Of a stretch of 64,000 bases of DNA, positions 46,950-57,780 are shown piece by piece. Source of the stretch: Styela clava (Eukaryota > Chordata > Ascidiacea > Stolidobranchia > Styelidae). Position 1 is the stretch's first letter. Each line of letters opens with the position of its first letter. The DNA lies in NCBI RefSeq assembly GCF_964204865.1, contig NC_135263.1:3040501-3104500 (forward strand), in the 5' to 3' direction. The position numbers and the translations under genes are program-made. The notes beneath the pieces were generated by a model that was given only the letters and a program-made list of their open reading frames with translations, did no database searches and was not told where the DNA came from.

Positions 46950-48116
46950 TTATTTCATGTCAGTATGAAGGAGTGAATGTCTATATAGACTCGCAGAGTG
47001 CTTATATCTTTTTGCACACACTTCACATTTAAAGCTTTTGGAGATGCTGTGCACATGCACATGCTTTTTTAAACTTGAAATTGTTCTAAACGATTTTGTA
47101 CACTTTTCACATTTATGAACTTTTAGTTCAGTGTGGATTGACATATGATTTTGCACATGGTAGGGTTGTTTGAACGTTTTTGCGCACACTTCGCATTTAA
47201 AATTTCTTTCCTTCGCTGTATGAATTAACATGTGCCTTTTCATGTTATATGAGTTGCTAAATTTCTTTCCGCATATTTTGCATTCAATGTTCCTCGAACC
47301 AGTGTGCACACGCAAATGCTTATGCAGATCGTAAGCTCGCTTAAATGATTTGTTACACAATGGACAATTATGATTTCTTTCTGCACTATGAACAACTTGG
47401 TGGCATTTCAAATTATGTGTTCCAGTCAAATATTTTCCACATATTTCACATTGATAATTCTTTTCTCCAATGTGGGTTCCTACATGCAATTTAAGACTGC
47501 TTTTCCAACTAAAAATTTTCAAACAAATTTCACATTTATATCCTCTCTGATCAGTATGTGTTTTCGAATGTCTGTTGCGGTTGCTGCCACGACTAAACTT
47601 TTTTCCACATGTCTCACATGCATACGGCTTTTCTTTCGAATGAGTTCGCAAATGCACTTTTAAACCACCAGCAGTAGTCAATTTCTTTTCGCATATTTCA
47701 CATTTATACAATTTGACACCAATATGACTCAACATGTGATCTTTCAGATGTCTCATAGCTGTCAATTTTTTCCCACATATTTCACATGGGTAGTACTTTC
47801 TGTTCTCCGAATGAATGAGTATATGTTTCTTTAAGCTGTTTGAAGAAGCAAATCGTTTCTCACATATGTCACATTTATGTGGTTTTTCCCTTGGATGGAC
47901 ATGGCAAACAATGTGCTTATCCAACTCACATTTGAATAAATATCTTTTTCCACAAACATTACATTCGTGAGTTTTCTTCGCAAAATGGTTTCTGAGGTGC
48001 CGTTTCATGTTGCCTTCGATGGAGTATTGTTTTCCGCATACTTCGCATTCAAACTTCATCTTTTTGTTAATGGTTTCAATATCCAGAGAACATTTGTCAT
48101 GATGCTGCTGATTCAT
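46950..48116 (-). CDS. C2H2 zinc-finger protein, 13 fingers
   Basis: Intact 388-residue single-frame protein starting MNQQHHDKCSLDIETINKKM at a clear ATG. Thirteen C2H2 fingers run from about residue 22 to 385; the first is FECEVCGKQYSIEGNMKRHL and the last FKCEVCAKRYKHSASLYRHS. All zinc ligands are present. Finger 2 ends HIVCHVH, allowing two histidine choices. Linkers are mostly irregular (HSKEKPY, HSAERNH, HTGSRNI). There is no other domain. The AATAAA overlapping the stop codon (about 46945-46950) is a possible poly(A) signal. It is probably a nuclear DNA-binding protein, the parent or sister of the pseudogenes at 23380, 28490 and 56385. Its upstream R repeat starts at 48577. Confidence 0.87.
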   Translation of the reverse strand: MNQQHHDKCSLDIETINKKMKFECEVCGKQYSIEGNMKRHLRNHFAKKTHECNVCGKRYLFKCELDKHIVCHVHPREKPHKCDICEKRFASSNSLKKHILIHSENRKYYPCEICGKKLTAMRHLKDHMLSHIGVKLYKCEICEKKLTTAGGLKVHLRTHSKEKPYACETCGKKFSRGSNRNRHSKTHTDQRGYKCEICLKIFSWKSSLKLHVGTHIGEKNYQCEICGKYLTGTHNLKCHQVVHSAERNHNCPLCNKSFKRAYDLHKHLRVHTGSRNIECKICGKKFSNSYNMKRHMLIHTAKERNFKCEVCAKTFKQPYHVQNHMSIHTELKVHKCEKCTKSFRTISSLKKHVHVHSISKSFKCEVCAKRYKHSASLYRHSLLHTDMK

Positions 48117-48576
48117 TTTTGGCTATTGCATTGTTTTATTCTTACCAGTTTCTTTGAAAAATTGAAATATATCTGGTTTGACATTAATTTGAAATAATAT
48201 AAATACAGAATATCCATTATAATTTATTTCCTTTTTCAAAATGCGTTCTCAATTAATTTATAATATTTTAGACTAATACATAGTATTCTAGCCAAAATTA
48301 AATTTCGGACCTATCAAACCATCTCAGTCCACACTTATTTTACTTGTAGTTGAAATCAGAGTCCAGTTAAAAACTATTGGTATTGATTATAGTCAGGTTT
48401 GGATAATTTCTGACTGGCAATGTTAATCTGACTAAATCACACTGCTACATTGTGCAATGGAAATTATGAAATCTGGCAAGTAAATCATAGTACCAGTACT
48501 GTGAGTAGATTTTGGCTGAAGCAGGTTTTTTTATACTGAAATCATCTGTAGCTATCCAGATAAAAAAAGAATGACT
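48117..48576. promoter_or_regulatory. Upstream spacer of the 13-finger gene
   Basis: About 460 bp between the ATG and the R repeat. It should contain the 5' leader and possibly the promoter, but no specific TATA or initiator motif can be assigned with confidence. No other gene. Confidence 0.3.
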
Positions 48577-48684
48577 GTGATAGCTCGCATGCAAACTCGT
48601 GGGCAACTAGCTCAAAAAGGGGCTATCTGATTGGTCAATCTAGCGGGATATCAGCCTGCATTGTCTATTCCAGAATGTGAGGTA

Positions 48685-49949
48685 CGGTGAAAGCAGGTAA
48701 CTTCAGACGCCTTGTAACTTCGGATGAAATTTTCAATCGCTCGTATCTCGACTAAATAGCGTTATATTGTGCGTTTAGCAGTTTCTATAGTGAGTCCTTA
48801 TATATCTCAATCTGTTATCATATTCAATCACGCAGTTTAATTTATTTTTTGATTAATTGACACTCCGTTTTCGAGCGGCTCAAATTGAGACTTCTACCAA
48901 TGCTAACTTTGTCAAAAATTAGACTGATCGCGAGATGTCGCAGGAGACTGGAGAAAAAATTAAAATTAAAATATTTTTTTTTTATCAAACTAATAGCATC
49001 TAAACGCACACGTTGAACTGATGTCACCCTGACGTCGCTCAGTTTGAAGACGACGTCAGACATTCGGGCGCCTACGAGTTGGCAGAGATTTGAAAAAAAC
49101 TGCGATATTTTGTTCCATTGGATCAATATCGGCTGAGATATACACATCAACAGTTTTCTGTGGATCTTAAATTCATGGCGTCAAATGTTGGAAATGTAAT
49201 TTAATTACCGGTAAATGACAATTATTGAAAAATATTTACGTTCGATTTGACGATTCAAACTCCTCCATTTGGATCGGCAGCATGGTTTAAATTGTAAGCG
49301 GTCAAGAAATTCTGCGTAAATATAATAATATATAATCAGCGATAAATAGCAAGAATCATTGTTGCAAATGAGTTGCGTTCAATGAATTTAACTAAAGTAA
49401 TATAAATCAAAGTTGCCAAATCGGTGTTTTGCCATGATTTATGAACGACCGACATTTTGATAGGTCAATTTAATAAAGAATCCGGTCATATGCATGCTCA
49501 ATAATATTTATTGTGCGACTATATACGATGTGGAAAATATGAACGCTGTCAAAACATTATCGACTATGATCAGTGAATATTCGGATCTAAAGTTACGATA
49601 AGGGAGAAAAACAAATTGAAAGTGCTGCATTAGAAATCCTACAGTTGTCATCATCGCCACTCGCAACGTGGATTGAACATCTGGCATTTATGCAACGGCG
49701 TAAAAAGTGTTTTGTCTTCACGCATGCAATTTTTTGCTAGAGTTGCGGTGACGCAGGGAGGTGATTCGCCATCCGAAGTTAAATATTTAGTGGTGTAGTG
49801 AAGAAAAAATGATCAGATCGACAAAAAACTTAAATGCTTGCACAGAGAATTACATCAATGTAATATATTCCAAATTTGACACTTTGGACAACAAACAGCA
49901 GAGATATTGATTATAGTATATTGAAGTATAGTTAAATCATGCTTTACGG
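48685..49949. mobile_element. TA-flanked TIR element, shorter copy
   Basis: Left end CGGTGAAAGCAGGTAACTTC; right end CATGCTTTACGG, with TA on both sides (48683-48684, 49950-49951). Related over its ends to 50376-52518, including the AAATTTTCAATCG..ATATCTCGACTAAAT block. No transposase. The TA duplication suggests the Tc1/mariner group. Confidence 0.72.
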
Positions 49950-49996
49950 TACCGGTACTGTCTTCAAAACTAGCTCAGTGGAAAGTATACCATATT

Positions 49997-50243
49997 GGCA
50001 CACTATACAAATCGAGCGACATTGTCTCGTTTCAGAGAAACCCATACTACCGATGATCAGATCCCCCTCCTTTGGGATGCGTCTGGACATTGTTTTCCCT
50101 CAATTTTAGGTAAAAATACAGTATAATGAAGTTGCGCAAAATACTACAAAAAGCGCAATCTAATAACGTCATCATTGAATTCCTCAGGAAAAAAGAATCA
50201 GATTTATCAAAAGAAAAAAAAAATTTACCGTGGCATTCGACAG
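49997..50243 (-). mobile_element. Fragment of the 53-1635 TIR family
   Basis: Reads GCACACTATACAAATCGAGC and on, matching the reverse complement of 1377-1630, including TGAAGTTGCGCAAAATACTA. Only about 250 bp of one end is present. Confidence 0.7.
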
Positions 50244-50355
50244 TACCTGTACTATAAATTACTTGTAGCTGTAGACTTTATACTACGTACCGGTACCAGT
50301 ATTTATGTACAAAACATGGCGCAATGGAAAAAAGTAACTAAGCCTAACATATTTC

Positions 50356-52961
50356 GGGTCTGGTATAGTTTAGTACCGTAAACGCAGGTAACTTCGGATG
50401 GTTTATAACTTCGGATGAAATTTTCAATCGTTTATATCTCGACTAAATTACGTCATATTCTGCTTCTGGCAGTTTCTATAGAGAGTCCTTATATATCTTA
50501 ATCTCTTATCATATTCAGTCGCCTAATAGGATTTATTTTTTGACACAAAAAATCACCTTTTTGCCAAAAATTCACACCTCGCTTTTGAGCGGCTAAAATA
50601 GCGACTTCTATCGACGCTAACTTCGCTAGAGGGCATACACAATGTACAAGGAAAATTACAGTGATCACGAGATGTCGTACGAGATTCAAGTAAAATATAT
50701 TATTTTGATTTAAAAATTTCGTCAAAATATCGACGTTACGGTGCTTACGCTGAACGTGACGTCAACAACGTGATTCAATTTCGCTTCATTTAAGGCCGAC
50801 GTCACATTGCGTAGCTCGTGCGTAACTCGCTGCGACATTTGAACGCCAGACTATGTGGCGCCACGTGTAGTTAAATATAAAGTGAAAACTCCTACCTGAT
50901 CCTCGTCACCAAATCCTACAAAAACTTAATTATAGCCCCGGTCATATGCTGTTTATTTATTGTGAATCCGATTAATGCACATTAAATTTGTGTGTTAACA
51001 TTTCGGCATTCTTCGACCGTATAGATGTTGTTGATACGTAAGGCTGATGAACAGCCAGATACGCGTATCTATACTATCACAATGACAAGGTTTTACGATC
51101 GGCGATGATAATATATTAAGAGTAGAATGTTGCACAGGTGAGCATGAAACTCTGCACAGGTGCACACAGCAGGAGATTGGAGGTTTTTGGCGTTTTTATC
51201 CGTTTCATGTCTATCTGCCTGTGAATACATTATATCTGAATTATCAACACGGCCACAAGCTACACTGTTCCATATTGTTGTCCACTTCCATTTTTTTTAC
51301 TTTTACTACCTACCGTAATTCATCTTCCATTTTTCTTTTTTATTATTTTCATTCGTTTCATTTTTGTTTTGTATTAAAAATTGTTTTCCATTTTTACTTT
51401 TACGACTTATTTTATTCGTCCGTTTTTTATTTTCATTTGTCCCATGTTGTCTCATTTTTGTTTCGTATTGAAACGATCATAATAGCAAGATATAGCACTT
51501 TCATGAAATTAAGAATAGTCAAGAGATAAATGGTTTAGTTTTGCGAAACGTCAGGAATAGGGCTGGGCAAAATTATTACATGCGTTGTATTTTGAAGCAT
51601 TTAGCGGTAATAATTATGGCGCGACACTGTCAAAATCGTCGAGTAAAGTGCTGAGTTCGCAAATTCCGCAGATAAAATTGTGAATTAGTCGGTAACGGTT
51701 TTAGCTATAATAACCGTTGGGGTATTGTTTTGTTCAAAAAAGTTAAAACTTGAGGGAAATAGTTATAATTAGTGTCCGACCCGCTATCAGGACCAAAAGC
51801 CTTATGACAAGTATAAATGCATAACGGCCGATTTATTCAATCATTATTATAAATAAAAATTCAGTATTCGCACAATCGCGGGTGCAAAGCATAACAACAT
51901 CAACCATCGTCTTAATAAATATCTCCATCTCGGCGACGATAATAATATCACCGTTCGCTTTAAACTCGAACGATTAATAGTATACAAACGGTGATAAGTA
52001 AGATCAAAGCCAACACGTAAGATTAAATTAGAACAAAATTAATTTGGGTTTTGAAATCAGTCCTTCTTGTCTTCAAGAGCTGTTGCCGATGTAAACACAC
52101 GGGTACACCAGATATATAAAACTTTGATGTCCGCCGACCCGGAAGAATTAATAATCACAAAAACGGCCGTCATAGATGAACGTCAGTGTGCGACACGCAA
52201 AACGAATCACGGCGTCGTAAGTTCTACGCAGCGACGTTATCACGCGTCACTGATCACGCAGACATTTCTCTCTCACGACGAAGTGACGCAAAGCGAAAAG
52301 TGGCCATCCGAAGTTATAAACATTTGGAATACAGATCGGCAGGCAAATAAAGTCAATAATTTGAATGAAAAAAAGTATTAATTGATATGAAACCGAGTTT
52401 ATCGCGAGGAGAAAGGCTTCAATGTATTATATTCCAAGTTTGGCTTCAATTGAACAATAAACGGCGGAGAAATTGTTCATAATATAGTGAAATCATCCGA
52501 AGTTACCTGCTTTTACGGTACCACATGCACTTCTAGTTGGCCTGGCTCAACAATTTTTGCATATGTCAATCCTCACCCTCACCTGACTACGTCACCTAAA
52601 AATTACGTCATTTCGACGTTACAGTGGCGTAATAATGCCCACCAAATTATGCGAATGGCCGTCCAAAACGCGCAGACAAGCACCCGAAATCGAGCAAGCT
52701 ATCTCTCTTGTTTTCTCGTCACAACGATCACGCTAGGAGAGAGATCGCTGGCTTTAGCGAGTTCGTTAATTAGCGGCGCAGATGTCATTTTGGGCGATCG
52801 TAATTATACTTTGGCAAGACCTATGACGTGATGGCGACGTCGTAGTGACGTAATTTTTGGATGGCATAGTCAGGCGGGGGTTAGGAATAACATACCGGTA
52901 TGCAAAATTCGTTATGCTACGCCCACTGGAAGTACCTGTGGTACTAAACTATACTAGACCC
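50356..52961. mobile_element. MITE-1 copy split by a nested element
   Basis: Ends GGGTCTGGTATAGTTTAGTA and, inward from the right, GGGTCTAGTATAGTTTAGTA. An exact 8 bp duplication CATATTTC is at 50348-50355 and 52962-52969. Without the insert it would be about 461 bp, in the opposite orientation to the copy at 24621. No coding capacity. Confidence 0.88.
50376..52518. mobile_element. TA-flanked TIR element nested in MITE-1
   Basis: Terminal repeats CCGTAAACGCAGGTAACTTC and, inward from the right, CCGTAAAAGCAGGTAACTTC. TA lies on both sides (50374-50375, 52519-52520), and the joined flanks restore the MITE-1 sequence exactly, proving insertion. 2143 bp with no transposase frame. The pyrimidine-rich frame at 51221-51529 is low complexity. 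It is probably a non-autonomous Tc1/mariner-type element. Confidence 0.85.
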
Positions 52962-53165
52962 CATATTTCTATCCTAGTACCGGTACTTTACAAGCTCGAG
53001 CCAATCCCAGATACAAAAAGAAGAAAGCTGCAGACTTTCCACTGCGTACCAGTATTTTACCGGTACAAAATAAGGCGCAAGGGAAAAAAGTAATCAAGAC
53101 TAACATTTTCCTATCCTAGTACTCACTATCACGTTACAAGCTCGACCCAATCCCAAATAAAAAAT

Positions 53166-53860
53166 AAAAAAAAGAGCTATGCTCAGACCTATATTATATA
53201 GACCTCTGTGATGCTAGCAGCAAAACACGAAATTGTGACTGACAGAATCGCAGAAAATACCCACGCGAAAAATTAAATGTTCCCAATGATTTTTAAAAGA
53301 AAGTGTACATTTTGATTAGTTTCACAATAGCAAATAAAGCAAAACAAACATTTACTACACTCCTCGTATTGTTAATACATAGTAAACAAGCTAAAGCGAA
53401 TGTTACAGTGCATAAAATTTTTGCTGCTAGCTTCACAGTGGTTATAGATAGGCTTTGAAATCTATGGACACATGGTGCCACTCAGTGGCGAATTTGGATG
53501 ACGTCATAGCACACAAAAAACGAATCCAATGCAGCTCACCAGGATATTTGAAATAAATAAAAGCAATAGCTTTCTAGCAAAAAATATAATCTTTACTCAC
53601 TAAATTTCAAAGCAAATGGTCCAGTAATCAATGGGAAACGCGATTTTTTCATGACAGATAACAAGAAGAATACAAATAAGAACAGGAAGAAGAAGAGTGC
53701 CAGCTTAAAATGCAAAACGATTATGTCCACTAACGTGTCCAAAATTTTTTTTTTTATTCCAACTACTCACGCTTCAACAATGGTACCGTACCAATACTTA
53801 TTTGACGGTCCGTATAGTTTCATTGTACAAGTTTCCGTAGTCCCAATTATCCTCCTAGCT
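53166..53860. other. Repeat-derived, no gene
   Basis: 53470-53720 matches 26700-26840 (ATAATCTTTACTCACT and CCAGTAATCA). 53790-53850 resembles the flank at 27765-27790. No protein recognised. Confidence 0.4.
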
Positions 53861-55676
53861 CAGTGGTTCTTAAACTTTTTGAGCCGCGCCCCCCTTTGAA
53901 AAATTTTATGAACTTCGCGCCCCCCCCCCCTTTTTTTTGCATTGGAAAAATGCTTTTGTAATGGGCAGGTTGCTTTATAACAGGGGTCGGGAACCTTTTT
54001 GGTCAAGAGAGCCATAAAATATACATATTTTCAATTGCATTTCCGTGCGAGCCATATAACATTTCTTCAATTAATCAGACCTGAAATGTTTACTCGAAAG
54101 TCAACACATACAATGTCAATATACATTTAATGTGATTTCTGATGCTGCATGTAGGCGCTGCGGGCCTTGAACGGTTGCTCACCTGCAGCCCAATGTGGAA
54201 ATCTACGCTACTCATCACCCTTTTTCGTTTAGAAATCTCCGTAGTGTTTTTAAAACTATATCGCTTTGTGATGTCACAATATATGTTCCAGAATCCCCTT
54301 GTTTGTCACAATGCCTGTCTAGTAAATTTTTTACATAACATAGACATGTGCTGGGCGCGTGTTTTGAAACGTATTGGGAATTTCATGCCAAATTCGGCTA
54401 TAAAAGAGTTTGGGATCTCGTAACAATAGTAAGCTTAGTCTAAGAATATTAGATTTTTCTGGGAGCCATATGCCGTCACCAAAAGAGCCATATATGGCTC
54501 GCGAGCCATGGGTTCCCGACCCCTGCTTTATAATAAGATGGCGCTGCAAGAGTGTTGGTCTCATAGCGCCATTGCTCAGATTGCTTAGGCATAAAACGCA
54601 TCGGGGTACAATTTCGCCTTTCACTGTCGTATGCATAAAGCCATACAAACATACTGGTCATCATACATTCTCTTTTTTACTCTCATTTTGCAATGCCTGG
54701 TGAAGTCAACTTAAGTTTTACGTAAAATTAAACACGCAATAAACGTATGCTCTTTGCGCTTTAGGGTATTTTCTGCATATACGTTTACGACACGTAAAAT
54801 TTCAATCGTTTACTTCACTATTGAGCAATGCAAAAATAATTACTGTGTGTTAAAAATTCACAACAATTACAGACTTCTTGGCTTACCTAACGTCTCTAAA
54901 ATTCACTACCAATACCTATGGACAACCACCAGGTCAAGCTACAGTTTACACAATGTAGAAGTGCATATGAATTTATGTAGATTTGTAGCATAAAAAGGCC
55001 GTTCAATTGTAATTATGTATGTATACGTTTTCCGGCCTTAGAGTGCTGAAAAATAAAGTCCCTAATGACGTTTGCGATTGCATTTTGTTTAAATCTCTGA
55101 GTATTTTTGCCCGCGTGACGTGTTATTTGAGCCGTAAAAATCTTTATTTCGGTGTTTATCTCCCTAAATCGAAAATTTCTCTCAACAAATATTTTGTGCC
55201 GCTAAGACATGATAATTACTTTTTGCGTTCTCGCATGGAACCATTGACACCTTTGGGGAAAACGAGTTTTTTTATTATGTATTATATAATCACCAGGAGT
55301 CGTACCGCGGGTGTTATGAGGCGATGAATATGTATTTCTGATTTACTAATATACTTTATATGTAATTTCATTGTACTAAATTGAATATATATACTTCCTG
55401 AGATTTTATCCCAAATCTTTTTAACGACAATAACGAATTGATGTGGTATTTTAGATCTGTTATGAGTTTATTTTGTCATGAGTCGCCGCAACCGCGAGCT
55501 ACCTTGAACATAAATGAAGTAAAATAGAGAGACATTTCGAATTCTTGTAGTTGTCATAGATCGAATATTGCGGGACAAAAAAGAGGTATTATATCGTGAA
55601 AGAGCAGGCATTTTTCTCTCGCGCCCCCCCCCCCCCCCCCAAAAGCATCTCGAGCCCCCCAGTTTAAGAACCACTG
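53861..55676. mobile_element. hAT-type element, non-coding
   Basis: Ends CAGTGGTTCTTAAACTTTTT and, inward from the right, CAGTGGTTCTTAAACTGGGG, each followed by a C- or G-rich run. The 8 bp flanks TCCTAGCT (53853-53860) and TCCTAGAT (55677-55684) differ by one base. A younger hAT element is nested in it. No transposase domain could be identified. Its right-hand 468 bp are part of the palindrome. Confidence 0.85.
53981..54525. mobile_element. hAT MITE nested in the larger hAT
   Basis: Ends CAGGGGTCGGGAACCTTTTT and, inward from the right, CAGGGGTCGGGAACCCATGG, with an exact 8 bp duplication CTTTATAA (53973-53980, 54526-54533). 545 bp, no coding capacity. CAGGGGTCGG termini are typical of hAT families in animals. 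Confidence 0.9.
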
Positions 55677-56502
55677 TCCTAGATAGTGTTTCGAAATTCG
55701 AATAATGAAACTTGGTGATTCTTAAATTAATGATTGTTCTTATTGAAATTTTTGTTCCACATTTATTGAGGATGTCAAAATAGTGATAATGCTAGTACGA
55801 GAAGTGTCATTATTTTATTTCATTTTAGATACAATATTTTCCCAACATCTATTATAGGGGAATTTGAGACCGAAATATTCTTTCAGCTTTCACTTGAATT
55901 TAATTTTGAATGTCCCGACAGCAGATGCCCTTTTTCAGAATTGCGACCTTTGTCGCCGGATGTTTCACACAAAATTTACTTTATTTAATTCAACTCTTCC
56001 CAGTTATATACTCCCGAGTGAATCCCCAGTAATCAGCATAACGCTTTCTGCAATCCCTGCAGCATATATATTGTCTTTTGATATTTCACAGTTTGGTTGC
56101 AAAAATGCGCGCTGAGTTTAGAGTTGTTTTTTTTATCTGAGATTGGGTCGAGCTTGTAAAGTACCGGTTCTGGGATAGGAAAATAGAAAAAGCCCTGATA
56201 ATTTTTTCCCCACCATGTGCCATGTTTTGCACATAAATACTGGTACGTAGTGGAAAGTCTACAGCTAGCCATGAATACAGTACCTCCAGAAAATAATTTT
56301 ATACAATCTGGAACATGCAATTCAGGCTGAAATCATGCTACATTGGCACATCAGATAAATAAATAATATGCAATGGTACCTTTTTGACACCCTCAGAAAA
56401 CATCGTGTGAAAAGAACTCAAGAATGTTATGTAATGTTTATGGGAAAAAATGTATATGAATTTCACTTGGCTAAACACATTGTTTATCGCATTCATGTAA
56501 AG
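55209..56502 (+). repeat. Palindrome, left arm
   Basis: Inverted copy of 57781-59072. It contains, in order, the right end of the hAT element (to 55676), zinc-finger upstream flank, R reversed (56120-56365) and a short zinc-finger fragment (56385-56502). Predicted peptides of 95 and 83 codons at 56033-56320 and 55864-56115 are identical to those on the opposite strand of the other arm. Lengths are 1294 and 1292 bp. The C run is 17 here and 15 there, which accounts for the whole length difference. Confidence 0.9.
56385..56502 (+). pseudogene. Zinc-finger gene fragment (finger 2 region)
   Basis: Reads across frames like CNVYGKKCIYEFHLAKHIVY then RIHVK, matching finger 2 of the gene at 46950-48116 (CNVCGKRYLFKCELDKHIVC). 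It ends exactly at the hAT element start at 56503. The mirror copy is at 57781-57898 on the minus strand. Confidence 0.7.
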
Positions 56503-57780
56503 CAGAGGTGTGCATAGTTTTTGGACCAGGGGCCAGTATTTCGATGTAATGTAACAATGTTCTCGGTTGGCAGGTTGAGAAAGTTTGTTGTTGGCCCACC
56601 CATTACCCGGTTAGAACGCCAAAATTTCTTCATTGGTTTTTGCACAAATATTGCTCATTTCCAAAAAAGTGCGCACACAACAAAATTTCTGCGCACACAC
56701 ACTACAAAAAATTAGAGGGAACATTGGTTGCAGCAACAGCTCATATACCAGATACGTTTTCAATTTGCAAAAATACCAATTAATACAACATAAATAATCA
56801 TACATGTTTATATCCATGATTGCGTTAGTATATTTGAGCGGTGATACTATTTATATTGTCGCAACCGCAGATTACATCTATCACAATAAAATTAATGAAG
56901 CAACACATTTCGTTTTGTGGAGATTTCGAGGTGATGAATATGTATGTTTGATATATACTTTTAATGTATATTTATTGTCCTCAATTAAATTTTACTTTCT
57001 GGGATTTTTATAACGGCGTTAACAAATTCACATGTATCAAAACTAAAAATAGTCAGACAGTTTATCTCACGTTATTATGTCCGCAGATTGCCATGTTATT
57101 TATAGATCAATAATGCTCTTCTTTGGTGGACGCAATCGCAAAGTGAAATGTCATTATGGGCTATTTTACGGAATGCATAAACGTGGCGGACCGCTCAGAA
57201 GCCGGTTCTGATGCATTTTACTGCCCCGTCTTATTGAAAGGTTATATTCAAAAACCCATTTTTTTCAGCCTTAAAAACGGGCCTCGTTCTATTTACTAAG
57301 TAGACTTATTTGCCGGAACATTTTAATCAATCATTTTATTCTTATGCGGATTGTGGAGTCGAAATAAACCTTTACTTATATAAGGCGAACACGTCCTACA
57401 TGAGATGACGGGTGGTGCAAAAGACTCTGCAAGTGATTGTATTGGCGACATCTCGTTGACAAATTGTATGAGAATCAGAAAAATATAAATGTGATGGTTC
57501 CAACGCAGGAATATGAATAAAAATACAGTTATTTATAGAATGTATACAGGCAACTCCACGTGTTGACTCGATGACATAGGAGTGCTGTGACAATACAAAA
57601 TTTAATCGCATTCTCAACAAATTCTTTCCGCTAGTTCATAGGTTAACATCAAGGTAACTCAATTTTGTAACACTGTAAATATTCTTCATAAAATGTAACT
57701 TTTACGTCACACTTACATGGACCGCAAGTCCAGGTGGGCAAAATTTCTGGCCCCTGGTCCAAAAACTATGCACACCTCTG
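56503..57780. mobile_element. hAT-type element at the palindrome centre
   Basis: Ends CAGAGGTGTGCATAGTTTTT and its exact inverse at 57780, a 34 bp terminal repeat. Its flanks are ATGTAAAG on the left and CTTTACAT on the right, i.e. inverted instead of a direct 8 bp duplication. The interior (1.2 kb) is asymmetric and AT-rich with no transposase signature. Confidence 0.8.

Larger units (their letters stand above)
48577..53165 (+). repeat. R repeat copy D, split by nested insertions
   Basis: R pieces at 48577-48684, 49950-49996, 50244-50355 and 52970-53165, in the same order as the uninterrupted copy B. Between them lie a TA-flanked element (48685-49949), a piece of the 53-1635 family (about 49997-50243) and MITE-1 (50356-52961), which itself holds a TA-flanked element (50376-52518). 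No gene. Confidence 0.8.

Noticed and set aside
51221-51529. 102-codon ORF rich in Phe, Tyr and Ser
   Set aside because: It reads a pyrimidine-rich tract inside a non-autonomous TA-flanked element.
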